Shown: positions 34,613 to 42,788 of the stretch, in pieces
Layout: each line of letters begins with the position of its first letter
Numbering within the stretch: position 1 is the first letter of the stretch
NCBI RefSeq assembly: GCF_000723885.1
Contig: NZ_CCDG010000044.1
Location: forward strand, 1-64,000
Reading direction: 5' to 3'
Origin: Paenibacillus camerounensis
Lineage (GTDB): Bacteria > Bacillota > Bacilli > Paenibacillales > Paenibacillaceae
Length of the DNA: 64,000 nt
Program-made: the position numbers and the translations under genes
Notes under the pieces: model-generated
What the model was told of the DNA's origin: nothing
Seen by the model: the letters and a program-made list of their open reading frames with translations, nothing else
The model's database searches: none

Positions 34613-35935
34613 TTACTCAGTGCTCTCTTCCGAACCGCCGCTCTTGTCAGGTGCTGCAGCTTTTTCCGCATCATGGCTGCTCCAGTACACATCAGCAATC
34701 GCATCAGCCAGAACATCAGCCGTCCGCTTCAGCTCCTCAGCACTATTGTCGATACCACCGACTTCTATTAATACACTGTTAGGTGAAAGAGACTGGTTAT
34801 ACTCCCCATTATTACCGTTGCCGGAGGACTTCCCCCAGATGCCGCGCGAGAGGCCAGGATAATTTTTTTCCAGCAGCTGATGAATGGAATTGGCGAAGGC
34901 TTCGTTTTTCTTCCAGTCCTTATTGGCATGCCCGAGAATAAAGTACACCTGTGCATAACTTTTTCCATCAATGACTGCTGTCGTTTTGCCGTGCCGCTGT
35001 GAGTCGCGGTGGATATCGATCAGCTCGGTCATTTCCTGGTTAGCTGCCATTGCCGCCTTGATAGTGATCCGGGAATATTTATAAGAAAAGTTCCAGTTGT
35101 AATCCGGCACTTCAGTTGCATAATCATCCTTTGCATGAACCGTTCCGATCCCGCGCTGCTCCAGCCTGTCAGTGATATAGGAGCCGACCAGCAGCACATT
35201 TTTGGCCGGGGAGGCGGAGCTGGGATTATCACTTTCTGCTCCCAGCAGCGGATTATAGGCTTCACGCGGATGGGAATGGTAGACAAGCATCCGTTTAATA
35301 GAGGTATCCTCCGTCGTACCGCTGTCGCGTCCGGCTCCGCCGCTGCTGCCCTGTTCTGCAGAAATGCCATTATCCGGCGCAGCTGTCGGCTGAGGCTGTA
35401 GCACAGAGTCACCGGAAGGCTTGTCCGGCTCCGGATCAGCAGTGCCGGCTCCGGGATCATCCGGCTCCCCGCCGGCCAGTTCATCGGTACCAGGATGATA
35501 ATCGGCAGGAGCACCTGCCGTCCCGCCTGAACCTTCGCGCAGCAGGAAGGGGTCATCAGCGGCAAGGCCCGGCACCTCGCGCGACAGCAGGCTTTTGGGA
35601 TTGCCGGGATCAACGCTTGTCAGCATCCGGAATACAAAGGAAGTTACTTTTGGCGCTGAGAAGGCTGATGCCTCTCCGTTTTTCGGCAAATGCGGTACCT
35701 CCATCCCCAGCAGTTCCATAAAGAACCCGCTGGACAATGAAGACGCCAGTCCTTTCATAGAAGGAACAGGTGATGTATTCAGCTTCGTTCCGGCCAGTCC
35801 GCCGGCGCCAAGCAGCATGAAAAAAACAAGTGAACCTCCGGCCAGCAGCAGCATTGTTCTCCCCAGCGACAGAACGTCCAGCAGTTTTCCGCGCAGCCTG
35901 CCGATATTCCATAGCTGAAACCATTTTCTGTTCAT
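34613..35935 (-). CDS. spoIIP: Stage II sporulation protein P (SpoIIP)
   Basis: A 440-residue peptidoglycan hydrolase of the DMP complex with SpoIID and SpoIIM. It has amidase and endopeptidase activity and drives septal thinning and engulfment in the mother cell. An N-terminal membrane helix (about 25-48) is followed by a family-typical region and a long acidic Gly/Pro/Asp linker (about 133-210). The catalytic domain has VYHSHPREAYNP (His and Glu ligands) near 215 and VLIEVGGIDNSAEEL near 385. The linker is longer and more repetitive than in Bacillus. It lies downstream of gpr, the conserved order, but a terminator separates the two. Confidence 0.95.
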   Translation of the reverse strand: MNRKWFQLWNIGRLRGKLLDVLSLGRTMLLLAGGSLVFFMLLGAGGLAGTKLNTSPVPSMKGLASSLSSGFFMELLGMEVPHLPKNGEASAFSAPKVTSFVFRMLTSVDPGNPKSLLSREVPGLAADDPFLLREGSGGTAGAPADYHPGTDELAGGEPDDPGAGTADPEPDKPSGDSVLQPQPTAAPDNGISAEQGSSGGAGRDSGTTEDTSIKRMLVYHSHPREAYNPLLGAESDNPSSASPAKNVLLVGSYITDRLEQRGIGTVHAKDDYATEVPDYNWNFSYKYSRITIKAAMAANQEMTELIDIHRDSQRHGKTTAVIDGKSYAQVYFILGHANKDWKKNEAFANSIHQLLEKNYPGLSRGIWGKSSGNGNNGEYNQSLSPNSVLIEVGGIDNSAEELKRTADVLADAIADVYWSSHDAEKAAAPDKSGGSEESTE

Positions 35936-36085
35936 TATTGTTATGTCCTCCTCCAGCCCTCTGTAATCTCTTATATTTCAAATCTATGAGCAGGAGGAGA
36001 ATAGTAGAACTCAAAGAGAAGGATTAATAGAGCATAACGCCAAGCCAGCCGTTGTCTCTTGTCCGGGCAGACCTAGTAATCGGCA

Positions 36086-36130
36086 CATAAAAGCCCGGAC
36101 AAGCTGCCGCCGTGGCTGCTTATCCGGGCT
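36086..36130 (-). terminator. Terminator after gpr
   Basis: The minus strand has AGCCCGGA (complement of 36123-36130), loop, TCCGGGCT then TTTATG. The central loop can also pair (AGCAGCC with GGCAGCT). It separates gpr from spoIIP. Confidence 0.75.
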
Positions 36131-36147
36131 GTCCGTTGTACAACGGG

Positions 36148-37158
36148 TCAGTGAGTATATGCTCCGACATTTCCAGGGTCAACCGCATCATGCAGCGCAG
36201 CATTCAGGCCGCTGGCAACAATGTTGGCAATTTCTTCAATGAATTCATCAATTTCCTTCGGGGTGACAATGAGGTCATGCCCGAGGGGCTCAAGCACCTC
36301 TTTTACCAGCTGCAGCCGTTCCTGCTCCGAGATATCGTCCAGCATGCCCATGATCTCCTTGGTGTGTGCTCCTCCATCGGCCATCTGGCCGAAATGATTG
36401 CTCATCATCTCCAGTACGTTATTAACAATCGTCGAAGCATAGCAGACTGTAGGTACGCCGATAGCAATGCATGGAACGCCCAGAATCTCTTTGGTCAGCC
36501 CGCGGCGCTTGTTGCCGATGCCTGAACCGGGGTGAATGCCGATATCGGCAATCTGAATCGTCGTGTTAATCCGTTCAAGCGATCGGGAGGCCAGTGCATC
36601 AATGGCAATGATCAGATCAGGCTTGGTGCGGTCTACAATTCCCTGAACAACCTCACTGGACTCAATGCCGGTCAGGCCGAGCACCCCCGGAGCAATTGCG
36701 CTGACATTACGGTACCCCGGAGAGACCTGATCAGGTACAAGCTCATAGAATTGGCGGGTAATCAGTGCATTCTCCACTACCAGCGGTCCCAGGGAATCGG
36801 GCGTTACGTTCCAGTTGCCTAGACCGACAATCAATACGGAAGAATCCTTGTTGATGCCGATCCGGGTAAGGAACTGCTCGAATTCGCGGGCGAATACAAC
36901 TGAGACCTTCTGCTGAAGCCCGGTATCCCCGCCGCGCAGCGCCGGAACCTCCAGCGTTACATAGTTCCCGAGCGCCCGCCCGAGCGCCTGGGAGCCTGCA
37001 GCAGTAGCCACGCCAAGCCGTGTGACCTTGATACCGCCCGCTTCCTCCACCTCTTCATTCACACCTGGTATAGGCGTCTTCTGCGGCCCCTGGGCCATTT
37101 CCTTGGCTTCTACCGCAAGGTCCGTGCGTACTGAATACAGCTGAAGATCCAGTTCCAT
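36148..37158 (-). CDS. gpr: Germination protease GPR
   Basis: A 336-residue aspartic-type protease made as a zymogen in the forespore. It degrades small acid-soluble spore proteins during germination. The N-terminus is the propeptide region (LYSVRTDLAVEAKE). Conserved blocks include SSVLIVGLGNWNVTPDSLGP, LTGIESSEVVQGIV, DLIIAIDALASR and IADIGIHPGSGIGNKR. In Bacillus it is transcribed by sigma-F and sigma-G. Here a sigma-G-like promoter lies at 37389-37418, followed by a repeat-built leader. The ribosome binding site AGGAGG lies ten bases before the ATG. Confidence 0.97.
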   Translation of the reverse strand: MELDLQLYSVRTDLAVEAKEMAQGPQKTPIPGVNEEVEEAGGIKVTRLGVATAAGSQALGRALGNYVTLEVPALRGGDTGLQQKVSVVFAREFEQFLTRIGINKDSSVLIVGLGNWNVTPDSLGPLVVENALITRQFYELVPDQVSPGYRNVSAIAPGVLGLTGIESSEVVQGIVDRTKPDLIIAIDALASRSLERINTTIQIADIGIHPGSGIGNKRRGLTKEILGVPCIAIGVPTVCYASTIVNNVLEMMSNHFGQMADGGAHTKEIMGMLDDISEQERLQLVKEVLEPLGHDLIVTPKEIDEFIEEIANIVASGLNAALHDAVDPGNVGAYTH

Positions 37159-37176
37159 CCTAGTTCAGCCTCCTAA

Positions 37177-37399
37177 AAGTTTTGTGAGCATAGTCTTCCG
37201 TGAGTCTTCTTCGTACAAAACTCACTTCGGAAGTATACACTTAAGTTTTGTGAGCATACGCTTCATTGGGAGAGCCTCGTACAAAACTCGCTTCGGAAGC
37301 ATACACTTAAGTTTTGTGAGCATACGCTTCATTGGGAGAGCCTCGTACAAAACTCACTTCGGAAGCATACGCTTAAGTTTTGTGAGCATAGTGTGCGGG
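37177..37399 (-). repeat. 66-bp tandem repeat forming the gpr leader
   Basis: Repeat units begin with AAGTTTTGTGAGCATA at 37177, 37243, 37309 and 37375: an exact 66-bp period with three full units and a fourth cut short. Units 2 and 3 are nearly identical, and the unit next to gpr is diverged. Each holds inverted arms (AGTTTTGT and ACAAAACT) and the direct repeats CATACGCTT/GCATACRCTT. On the minus strand the last unit runs straight into TTTTAGGAGG, the gpr ribosome binding site. Confidence 0.9.
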
Positions 37400-37418
37400 A
37401 GAAGCGCGGTGTTTATGC
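37389..37418 (-). promoter_or_regulatory. Predicted sigma-G promoter of gpr
   Basis: The minus strand reads GCATA (37414-37418), 18 bases, CACACTA (37389-37395). Against the remembered sigma-G consensus GHATR-N18-CATWHTA this matches all five -35 positions and six of seven -10 positions. The -10 lies within the truncated fourth repeat unit, so the transcript would carry essentially the whole repeat array as a leader of about 220 nucleotides. Confidence 0.6.
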
Positions 37419-37543
37419 AAAAGAGCATGGATAAATCGTACAGCCAAGCAAACTTTAGGCCGTTATATGCCGCAAGACACATAGCATAGCCTTCTTCCTG
37501 TATCGTGCGAGGTATCCGCAGGCTTTTTCAATAGCTTTTAGTG

Positions 37544-37572
37544 TTGCATTTTGCCCCCCGACATGCTAAGAT
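37544..37572 (+). promoter_or_regulatory. Sigma-A promoter of rpsT
   Basis: TTGCAT (37544-37549), 17 bases, TAAGAT (37567-37572), about 55 bases upstream of the rpsT start codon. Confidence 0.7.
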
Positions 37573-37627
37573 ATTTTAAGTTGTGAATCATTTGTTGATT
37601 TCGAATGTCTTCCAGGAGGTGAATGCA

Positions 37628-37900
37628 ATGCCAAATATCAAATCCGCGGTTAAACGCGTCAAGACGATCGAGAAACGTCGTGCTTTGAACGCTTCCCAGA
37701 AGTCCGCGCTTCGTACAGCTGTGAAAACTGCTGATGTAGCTCTGACTGGAACGGAAGTTGAAACTGCTCAAGCTGCTATCCAAGCTGCTTCCAAAAAGCT
37801 GGACAAGGCCGTAACTAAAGGTCTGGTTCATAAAAATGCGGCTGCCCGCAAAAAATCCCGCTTGGCGAAGAAATTGAACGCTCTTAAGGCTCAAGCCTAA
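37628..37900 (+). CDS. rpsT: 30S ribosomal protein S20
   Basis: A 90-residue, strongly basic helical protein that binds 16S rRNA in the 30S body. It has the family N-terminus MPNIKSAVKRVKTIEKRR, the central ALNASQKSALRTAVK and the C-terminal KGLVHKNAAARKKSRLAKKL. The ATG at 37628 follows AGGAGG by eight bases. It is monocistronic, with its own promoter and a strong terminator, and convergent with holA, as is common in Bacillales. Confidence 0.98.
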   Translation: MPNIKSAVKRVKTIEKRRALNASQKSALRTAVKTADVALTGTEVETAQAAIQAASKKLDKAVTKGLVHKNAAARKKSRLAKKLNALKAQA

Positions 37901-37929
37901 TTAGCGACTTTCATAGTGAGCACTATAAG

Positions 37930-37967
37930 AACCTGACCGATATGCTGCATACGGTTAGGTTTTTTTG
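37930..37967 (+). terminator. Terminator of rpsT
   Basis: AACCTGACCG, loop, CGGTTAGGTT then TTTTTT; the 10-bp stem has one mismatch. Confidence 0.9.
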
Positions 37968-37994
37968 TGTCTTCTTCCCCTCGTGCTTACCTGC

Positions 37995-38046
37995 AAAAAA
38001 ACAGAGCCTGCCTTACCCGCTGAACAAGCGGATAAAGGCAGGCTCT
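37995..38046 (-). terminator. Terminator of holA
   Basis: The minus strand has AAGAGCCTGCCTTTATCCGC, loop TTGTTCA, GCGGGTAAGGCAGGCTCT and then seven T residues. Confidence 0.9.
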
Positions 38047-38094
38047 TGGGTTGCCCATGGGCCGGACACCGTATAGAACGGCAACATACCGGCA

Positions 38095-39114
38095 TTATGC
38101 CCCAAGGCGCAGCATAAACATCTCCAGCCCGAGCACCTTATCGACGGCTCCGGTCTTCATCTGGTAATCAAGGTCAGCCAGGCCGCTCAAAATCTGCCGC
38201 AGCCGCCGGCTGTCGAATTTGCGGGCCTGCTCACCGGCCAGCTTGACAGCATAAGGGTGTACTCCGATCTGCGAAGCAATCTGCGCCTGCGAATAGCTGA
38301 GTGCAGAAAGGTCCTTAACCTGCAGAATAATCCGGAACTGCCGGGCAATCAGTGCGGCAATCTTGATCGGTTCCTCGCGCTGCTTCAGCAGCTCATACAG
38401 CGTACCAAGCGCCTTATCCAGGCGCAGATTTGCAATATCTTCCACCAGTGTGAAAACATTCTGTTCCGTACCGCGGTGAACCAGGCTTTCCACCGCTGCG
38501 GCATCCACTGTACCGCCGGCTCCGGCGAACAGCGACAGCTTGTCCATCTCCGCAGAAAGACCCTGCAGGCCGGTGCCTGCACTGGCTACCAATATCTCAG
38601 CAGTTCCCGGCGCGACCGAACAGCCGCGGTCCTTGAAGCCCTTCTCAACCCAGCGCAGCAGCTCTTCCGCACCGAGCGGGTTGAATGCCAGCACTGTCCC
38701 GGCGGCTTTCGCCGCCTTGACGATCTTTTTGCGCTCATCCAGCTTATCATTATTCACAAGGAACACAATGACGCTAAAGTCGGCAGGAGACTGTATATAA
38801 TCGCTTAGCAGCTCAACGCGGTGCTCAATCTTGGCACTCTCCTTACCGGCAGTGAACAGCGAGCCATCCCGCACCAGCAGCAGCTTGCGCTCCACCATGA
38901 ACGGAACAGTCTCCGCCTCCTCCACTACCGCCTGAACAGGCGTCTCTGACAGATCAAAGGGAATTACTGCAAAGTCACGGTCCTCTTTGGCGATCAGGTG
39001 ATCCTCCAGGAAGGCCGCAAATTCATTCATCCGGAATTTTTCACTGCCGTAAAGCACGTAAAGCGGTGAAATTTTTCCTTGTTTAATGTCCTTGGCCGCC
39101 GCTTTGGCATCCAT
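38095..39114 (-). CDS. holA: DNA polymerase III delta subunit (HolA)
   Basis: A 339-residue clamp-loader subunit that opens the beta sliding clamp. It shows an AAA+-like N-terminal domain without a functional P-loop (ISPLYVLYGSEKFRMNEFA), the DUF-like middle with FSVIVFLVNNDKLDERKKIVK, and the C-terminal helical collar (ALIARQFRIILQVKDLS, QIASQIGVHPYAVKLAGEQARKF). It corresponds to yqeN of Bacillus and keeps its place next to rpsT. It is convergent with rpsT, and each gene has its own terminator. Confidence 0.95.
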   Translation of the reverse strand: MDAKAAAKDIKQGKISPLYVLYGSEKFRMNEFAAFLEDHLIAKEDRDFAVIPFDLSETPVQAVVEEAETVPFMVERKLLLVRDGSLFTAGKESAKIEHRVELLSDYIQSPADFSVIVFLVNNDKLDERKKIVKAAKAAGTVLAFNPLGAEELLRWVEKGFKDRGCSVAPGTAEILVASAGTGLQGLSAEMDKLSLFAGAGGTVDAAAVESLVHRGTEQNVFTLVEDIANLRLDKALGTLYELLKQREEPIKIAALIARQFRIILQVKDLSALSYSQAQIASQIGVHPYAVKLAGEQARKFDSRRLRQILSGLADLDYQMKTGAVDKVLGLEMFMLRLGA

Positions 39115-39284
39115 CCTGCCACTTCCTTTTCCAATTCAATTCAGTAAAATCATCATATGCATACGTTTCTTTAGTTTAACAGAAAATGCGCTGCATAGGT
39201 TGTGCATAATGCTTTTAGCAGATACCTGAATGTTCATGACTCCGCCCTGGCATCCGTGAAACTTCACAGGCCGGCGCAAAAATA

Positions 39285-39327
39285 CAAAAACGGAGCAACC
39301 TCGGCAGCCAGGGCCAAAGTTGCTCCG
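39285..39327 (-). terminator. Terminator downstream of the sigma/anti-sigma operon
   Basis: The minus strand reads GGAGCAAC, loop, GTTGCTCC then GTTTTTG; the stem extends with partial pairing of the loop. It lies in the 362-bp gap between the anti-sigma gene and holA, which otherwise holds only the 24-codon frame at 39369. Confidence 0.8.
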
Positions 39328-39368
39328 TTTCAGCGGCGCATCTATATAAACGGCGAAAGGAAAAGGCT

Positions 39369-39443
39369 CTAGAAACCCCGCTTCCGCCGGTCATACCGAT
39401 GAATCTCGCAAATCCTGTAATTCCTGTCCTCATACCATAGCAT
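39369..39443 (-). CDS. Possible 24-residue peptide
   Basis: A short frame, MLWYEDRNYRICEIHR then YDRRKRGF, lies 34 bases after the anti-sigma stop codon and before the operon terminator. A GGGGG lies about ten bases before the ATG, a poor ribosome binding site. The composition (charged, aromatic) is peptide-like, but length alone gives little support. It could be a chance frame in the operon tail. Confidence 0.22.
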   Translation of the reverse strand: MLWYEDRNYRICEIHRYDRRKRGF

Positions 39444-39477
39444 ATTCGGGGTACCCCCAAAACGTTCCAATCTACAA

Positions 39478-40719
39478 CTATTTATTGGCCGGAGCCGTGC
39501 TGGCCGGTGTCGGGCCCGTACTCGCCGGCGAAGCAGACGGCAGGGCAGATGCCTGAGCCGCAGGCGCTGAATACACCTCAGTAACCTCTGTACCATCCTG
39601 CATAGTCACATAAGTGAATTGCAGGCTGTCCCCCGACCAGGAGCCGGATACCCAGGCCCCATCCAGCGGCAGCGAAGTCACCGCTGTCCGTTCTTCCGCC
39701 TGTCCTCCGGCGGGCAGGCTGTAGATTACCAGCTGCTGGCCGGCAAGCTCGGCGGCATAACGCCCGTCCGGAGAGCTCCATGACCCGTGCGGTGATACAA
39801 GCGCCGGCAGAATCCCCATAACACCTGCCTCCTGGGCAGCAGGAGACTGCTGCGGCTCCTGTGCAGGTGTGTCAGCCGTATCTGCAGGTGCATTAGCAGC
39901 ACCGCTGCCGAATATCCGGGTGTCCTGCGCGTTATTGTTATTGCCGTTATTGCCGCTTCCCGCTCTGGCATCAGCTCTTGGAGCAGGTGTTGCCGCTTGC
40001 GTGCTGCGCGTAACCGGAGTGTCCCGCTTGGCTGAAGCAGCTTTATCCGTAGCAGCAGGCGTACTTGCCTCTGCTGCCGGTACCGAGTCAGCTGCAGCCG
40101 GAGCAGCGGTATCTGCCGCCCCGCCGTCGGCGGCATCTGCAGATTCAGTAGCCTGAATCTCCATCTGGTACAGTGATGCACCTCCGGCTTCATCTCCGGT
40201 TGCAGCCGTATCCGCGTTTTCCGTTGCCATCTTGCTCAGTGGCTCACTGCTTGAAGCTGTATCAGCCGCCTGATTCAGCGACATCTCCACATCAGCCGAC
40301 GGCAGGCTGTCCGGCATATTAAACACTGCGAACAGCAATATAATGGCCGCAGCAACTGCACCTATGCCTGTCCGCGTTGCCATGGAAGCTGCTTTAGAGG
40401 TAGCTTTTGCTGCTTTACCGTGCATATTCTTGCGTGTCATCGGAATGACCTTGCCTTCTTCTTCCGGGGCTTCTGCACTTGAACTCTTAGCTCCGGAGTC
40501 TATTCTCTCAAGCTGAGGCAGAATCGAGTCAACCAGACTAAAAGGAGGCTTAATATCCGGCAGCTGTTCCAGTTGCTCAGAGAGCATAGTCAGCCGGTCA
40601 AAGACTTCCGCGCAGGAAGGACAATTATCGATATGGCGGTACATTTCCACAGTCTCTTCGGGACTGAGATCATGATCCAGATAGCGGTGCATCCATTCCG
40701 TCACCTCCGTACACTTCAT
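39478..40719 (-). CDS. Anti-sigma factor with zinc finger (zf-HC2)
   Basis: A 413-residue membrane anti-sigma factor for the ECF sigma gene directly upstream. The N-terminal anti-sigma domain has the zinc motif H-x3-C-x2-C (HIDNCPSC, about residues 30-37). A transmembrane helix follows near 115-135 (GIGAVAAAIILLFAVFNM). The extracellular part is a long Ala/Thr/Asp/Pro-rich linker (about 150-290) ending in a compact domain (LVSPHGSWSSPDGRYAAELAG, LQFTYVTMQDG) that looks like a single WD40/TolB-type repeat. Its start overlaps the sigma stop codon by four bases (ATGA). It presumably sequesters the sigma factor until regulated proteolysis. Confidence 0.88.
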   Translation of the reverse strand: MKCTEVTEWMHRYLDHDLSPEETVEMYRHIDNCPSCAEVFDRLTMLSEQLEQLPDIKPPFSLVDSILPQLERIDSGAKSSSAEAPEEEGKVIPMTRKNMHGKAAKATSKAASMATRTGIGAVAAAIILLFAVFNMPDSLPSADVEMSLNQAADTASSSEPLSKMATENADTAATGDEAGGASLYQMEIQATESADAADGGAADTAAPAAADSVPAAEASTPAATDKAASAKRDTPVTRSTQAATPAPRADARAGSGNNGNNNNAQDTRIFGSGAANAPADTADTPAQEPQQSPAAQEAGVMGILPALVSPHGSWSSPDGRYAAELAGQQLVIYSLPAGGQAEERTAVTSLPLDGAWVSGSWSGDSLQFTYVTMQDGTEVTEVYSAPAAQASALPSASPASTGPTPASTAPANK

Positions 40720-41267
40720 CCTGATACACCACCTTTCTGATACTCCTGAAGTCTATTTTGCAGCTGTTGCCTGGCTCTGAACAGGTAAGATTTCACCGTG
40801 TTAAGCGGCAGGTCGAGGCAGTCTGCAATCTCGTTGTAAGAAAAATCCTGCAAATACCTTAGTACAATCACCGTCCGGTGATGCTCTGGGAGCTGGTCAA
40901 TGGCCTCGCGGATATCCTCCGCCAGATAACCGGACATGACCTCGCGCTCTACATTATGTTTATTATCCTGGAACACCATTTCGTGCTCATCGATAGAAAC
41001 AGTAGGCTTCGATCTCCTGAATTTGTCAATACAGATGTTCGTTACGATCCGCTGAACCCATGTTTTGAACTGGGCCTTTTCCTCATAGGAATTGATTTTG
41101 GTGTACACTCTGATAAGCGCTTCCTGTGATGCATCCAAAGCATCCTGTTCATTATGCAAAATGTAGAAAGCCGTCTTATACACATGTCCTTCAATTTCCC
41201 GCAATAGGGTGATTAGAGCGTCGCGATCGCCCGCTTGAGCGGCTCTGATGAGTCCCTGCTCCACCAC
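40716..41267 (-). CDS. ECF RNA polymerase sigma factor (SigW/SigM-like)
   Basis: A 183-residue extracytoplasmic-function sigma factor. Region 2 shows ASQEALIRVYTKINSYEEKAQFKTWVQRIVTNICIDKFRR, and region 4 shows LPEHHRTVIVLRYLQDFSYNEIADCLDLPLNTVKSYLFRAR. The start is GTG (41267) behind GAGGGGG. It is translationally coupled to its anti-sigma factor. A sequence typical of ECF promoters (CGGAAC, 16 bases, CGTA) lies about 100 bases upstream, suggesting autoregulation. Which Bacillus paralogue it corresponds to is not decided; cell-envelope stress is the usual role. Confidence 0.93.
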   Translation of the reverse strand: MVEQGLIRAAQAGDRDALITLLREIEGHVYKTAFYILHNEQDALDASQEALIRVYTKINSYEEKAQFKTWVQRIVTNICIDKFRRSKPTVSIDEHEMVFQDNKHNVEREVMSGYLAEDIREAIDQLPEHHRTVIVLRYLQDFSYNEIADCLDLPLNTVKSYLFRARQQLQNRLQEYQKGGVSG

Positions 41268-41365
41268 GAAGGTTCCCCCTCTCTATGCAATCTTACTGAC
41301 GCGCAAGACTGCTGATTTGTTGCAAGCCTGTAATCATTATTTTAAAGATGCCAAACTTTACATAA

Positions 41366-41391
41366 TACGTGTTGAACCTCCACCGGTTCCG
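41366..41391 (-). promoter_or_regulatory. Predicted ECF-sigma autoregulatory promoter
   Basis: The minus strand reads CGGAAC (41386-41391), 16 bases, CGTA (41366-41369), matching the AAC -35 core and CGTA -10 core of SigW/SigM-type promoters. It lies upstream of the sigma factor gene at 40716-41267. Confidence 0.6.
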
Positions 41392-41498
41392 TTCCGGGGC
41401 AAGTCCGTAAACCGCCCATAATCCTTACTAAGCATACAAGGGAAGCGCTGAATCTTCAAATACTCTTTTACAGAAGTTTATGACAAAAATGAAATCAA

Positions 41499-41538
41499 AC
41501 AGGCTGCCCGTCAGGTACGCTTACCCGGGGACAGCCTG
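41499..41538 (-). terminator. Hairpin after the 79-codon gene
   Basis: The minus strand reads CAGGCTGTCCCCGGG, loop, CCTGACGGGCAGCCTG, followed by TTTGATTTC. The outer CAGGCTG/CAGCCTG stem is perfect; the T-run is weak. Confidence 0.6.
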
Positions 41539-41540
41539 AT

Positions 41541-41780
41541 TTATTTATACATTATAGTAGTGCACAGCATCAGTACAGCGTAGTTGTCCTTGCCGTCGTC
41601 ATCCACCACATAGATTTCACCCTGTTCAAAAAGCTGCGGATTACTATGGTTACGGTGCAATCTGTACAATTGTCCTGCTGTCACCCTGCAGCCCCGGACC
41701 GCAGAGATAATCTGCACATACTCAGCCTCTTCTTCATTAATCGTACGGTACAGTGTCTTGTGCTTGTCATTCCCGGGCAT
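41541..41780 (-). CDS. Small hypothetical protein
   Basis: A 79-residue soluble protein beginning MPGNDKHKTLYRTINEEEAEYV; not recognised. It has a plausible small alpha/beta fold: a helix around INEEEAEYVQIISAV, then RGCRVTAGQLYRLHRN and a beta-rich GEIYVVDDDGKDNYAVLM, with a single cysteine pair that is not a zinc motif. The ATG at 41780 follows GGAGGGGG by about eight bases and is preferred to upstream in-frame ATGs. It stands alone between the sigma-factor promoter region and kdgA, with a hairpin after it. Confidence 0.65.
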   Translation of the reverse strand: MPGNDKHKTLYRTINEEEAEYVQIISAVRGCRVTAGQLYRLHRNHSNPQLFEQGEIYVVDDDGKDNYAVLMLCTTIMYK

Positions 41781-41901
41781 AGCGGCCCCCTCCGTCTTCA
41801 GGGACATTCTCCTGAGCATCAGCAGACTGCCTGCTGCTGTCTCTGTAAGTATTGCCCGGAATCGGAGGAAAGCATCACTATTATCATTTAGATGTAGGAA
41901 A

Positions 41902-41942
41902 AATAATAAAACTGCCTCACCTTATAAAGAGGCGGGGCAGTT
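41902..41942 (-). terminator. Terminator after kdgA
   Basis: The minus strand reads AACTGCC-CCGCCTC, loop TTTATAAG, GTGAGGCAGTT then TTATTATT; the stem has a small internal bulge. Confidence 0.7.
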
Positions 41943-41956
41943 CAAGTGATTATTTG

Positions 41957-42598
41957 TTACAGGCCTTTAACCTCTTTGTACTTAGCTACATACTGTGCTG
42001 CCAGCTCCGTAATCTGGTCGTAGCGGCCTTCTTTGGCCGGAGCAGTCAGGTTGCCGCCGATTCCCACAGCGATACAGCCGTTCGCGATCCATTTGCCCAT
42101 GTTGTTCAGATCTACACCGCCGGTAGGCATGATGTTAACATGCGGCATCGGGCCTTTGACTGCCTTAACATAATCCGGTCCGAAGGCGCTGCCAGGGAAC
42201 AGCTTCAGCACATCCACGCCAAGCTTCAGCGCTTCCTTCATTTCGTTAAGCGTCATACAGCCCGGCATGTAAGGGATACCGTAGAGATTACACATTTTAG
42301 CCGTTTCTTCTTCAAAAGAAGGACTGACCACAAATTCGGACCCTGCCAGAATGGCAATCCGGGCTGTCAGCGGATCAAGTACAGTACCTGCGCCGATTAC
42401 AGCACGGCTGCCATACTCAGCCACCAGGCGTTTAATCGCCACATCCGCATCCGGAGTCGTAAAGGTGACCTCGATATTCGTCAATCCGCCCTCGATACAG
42501 GCAGCCGACATTTTAAAGGCATCATCAGCGTTATCAGCACGGATAACCGCTACTACACCGACAGAGGTAAGGTTTTGCAATACTTTTATTTTCTTCAT
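41957..42598 (-). CDS. kdgA: KDPG/KHG aldolase
   Basis: A 213-residue class I aldolase that splits 2-keto-3-deoxy-6-phosphogluconate into pyruvate and glyceraldehyde 3-phosphate, and may also act on 4-hydroxy-2-oxoglutarate. It has the general acid Glu in IEVTFTTPDA, the Schiff-base Lys in VLKLFPGSAFGP (near residue 131) and the phosphate loop IMPTGGVDLNN. It is divergent from the matching kinase gene (42955), and the two enzymes act in sequence. AGAGGA precedes the ATG. It likely serves uronate or pectin breakdown. Confidence 0.93.
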   Translation of the reverse strand: MKKIKVLQNLTSVGVVAVIRADNADDAFKMSAACIEGGLTNIEVTFTTPDADVAIKRLVAEYGSRAVIGAGTVLDPLTARIAILAGSEFVVSPSFEEETAKMCNLYGIPYMPGCMTLNEMKEALKLGVDVLKLFPGSAFGPDYVKAVKGPMPHVNIMPTGGVDLNNMGKWIANGCIAVGIGGNLTAPAKEGRYDQITELAAQYVAKYKEVKGL

Positions 42599-42661
42599 CT
42601 TAAACGTCCTCTCTTAATAAATACGTAATATAAAGCAGCGTGCATCATAGAACATTTATTT

Positions 42662-42679
42662 AGATAAACTATTTTATCT
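42662..42679. promoter_or_regulatory. Palindrome in the kdgA-kdgK divergent region (candidate operator)
   Basis: AGATAAACTATTTTATCT is a perfect inverted repeat (7-bp arms, 4-bp centre), 64 bases upstream of the kdgA start. The LacI-type regulator gene nearby could bind it. AT-rich palindromes also arise by chance. Confidence 0.4.
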
Positions 42680-42788
42680 CATTTACTAACATGCTTACGA
42701 AAGCTTCTATGGAAATAGTAATAATAATCCTGCAAACAGTCAATACGTTTTTTATTCAAAAGGAGGATAGCCGCTTTAAATTCAAGAA

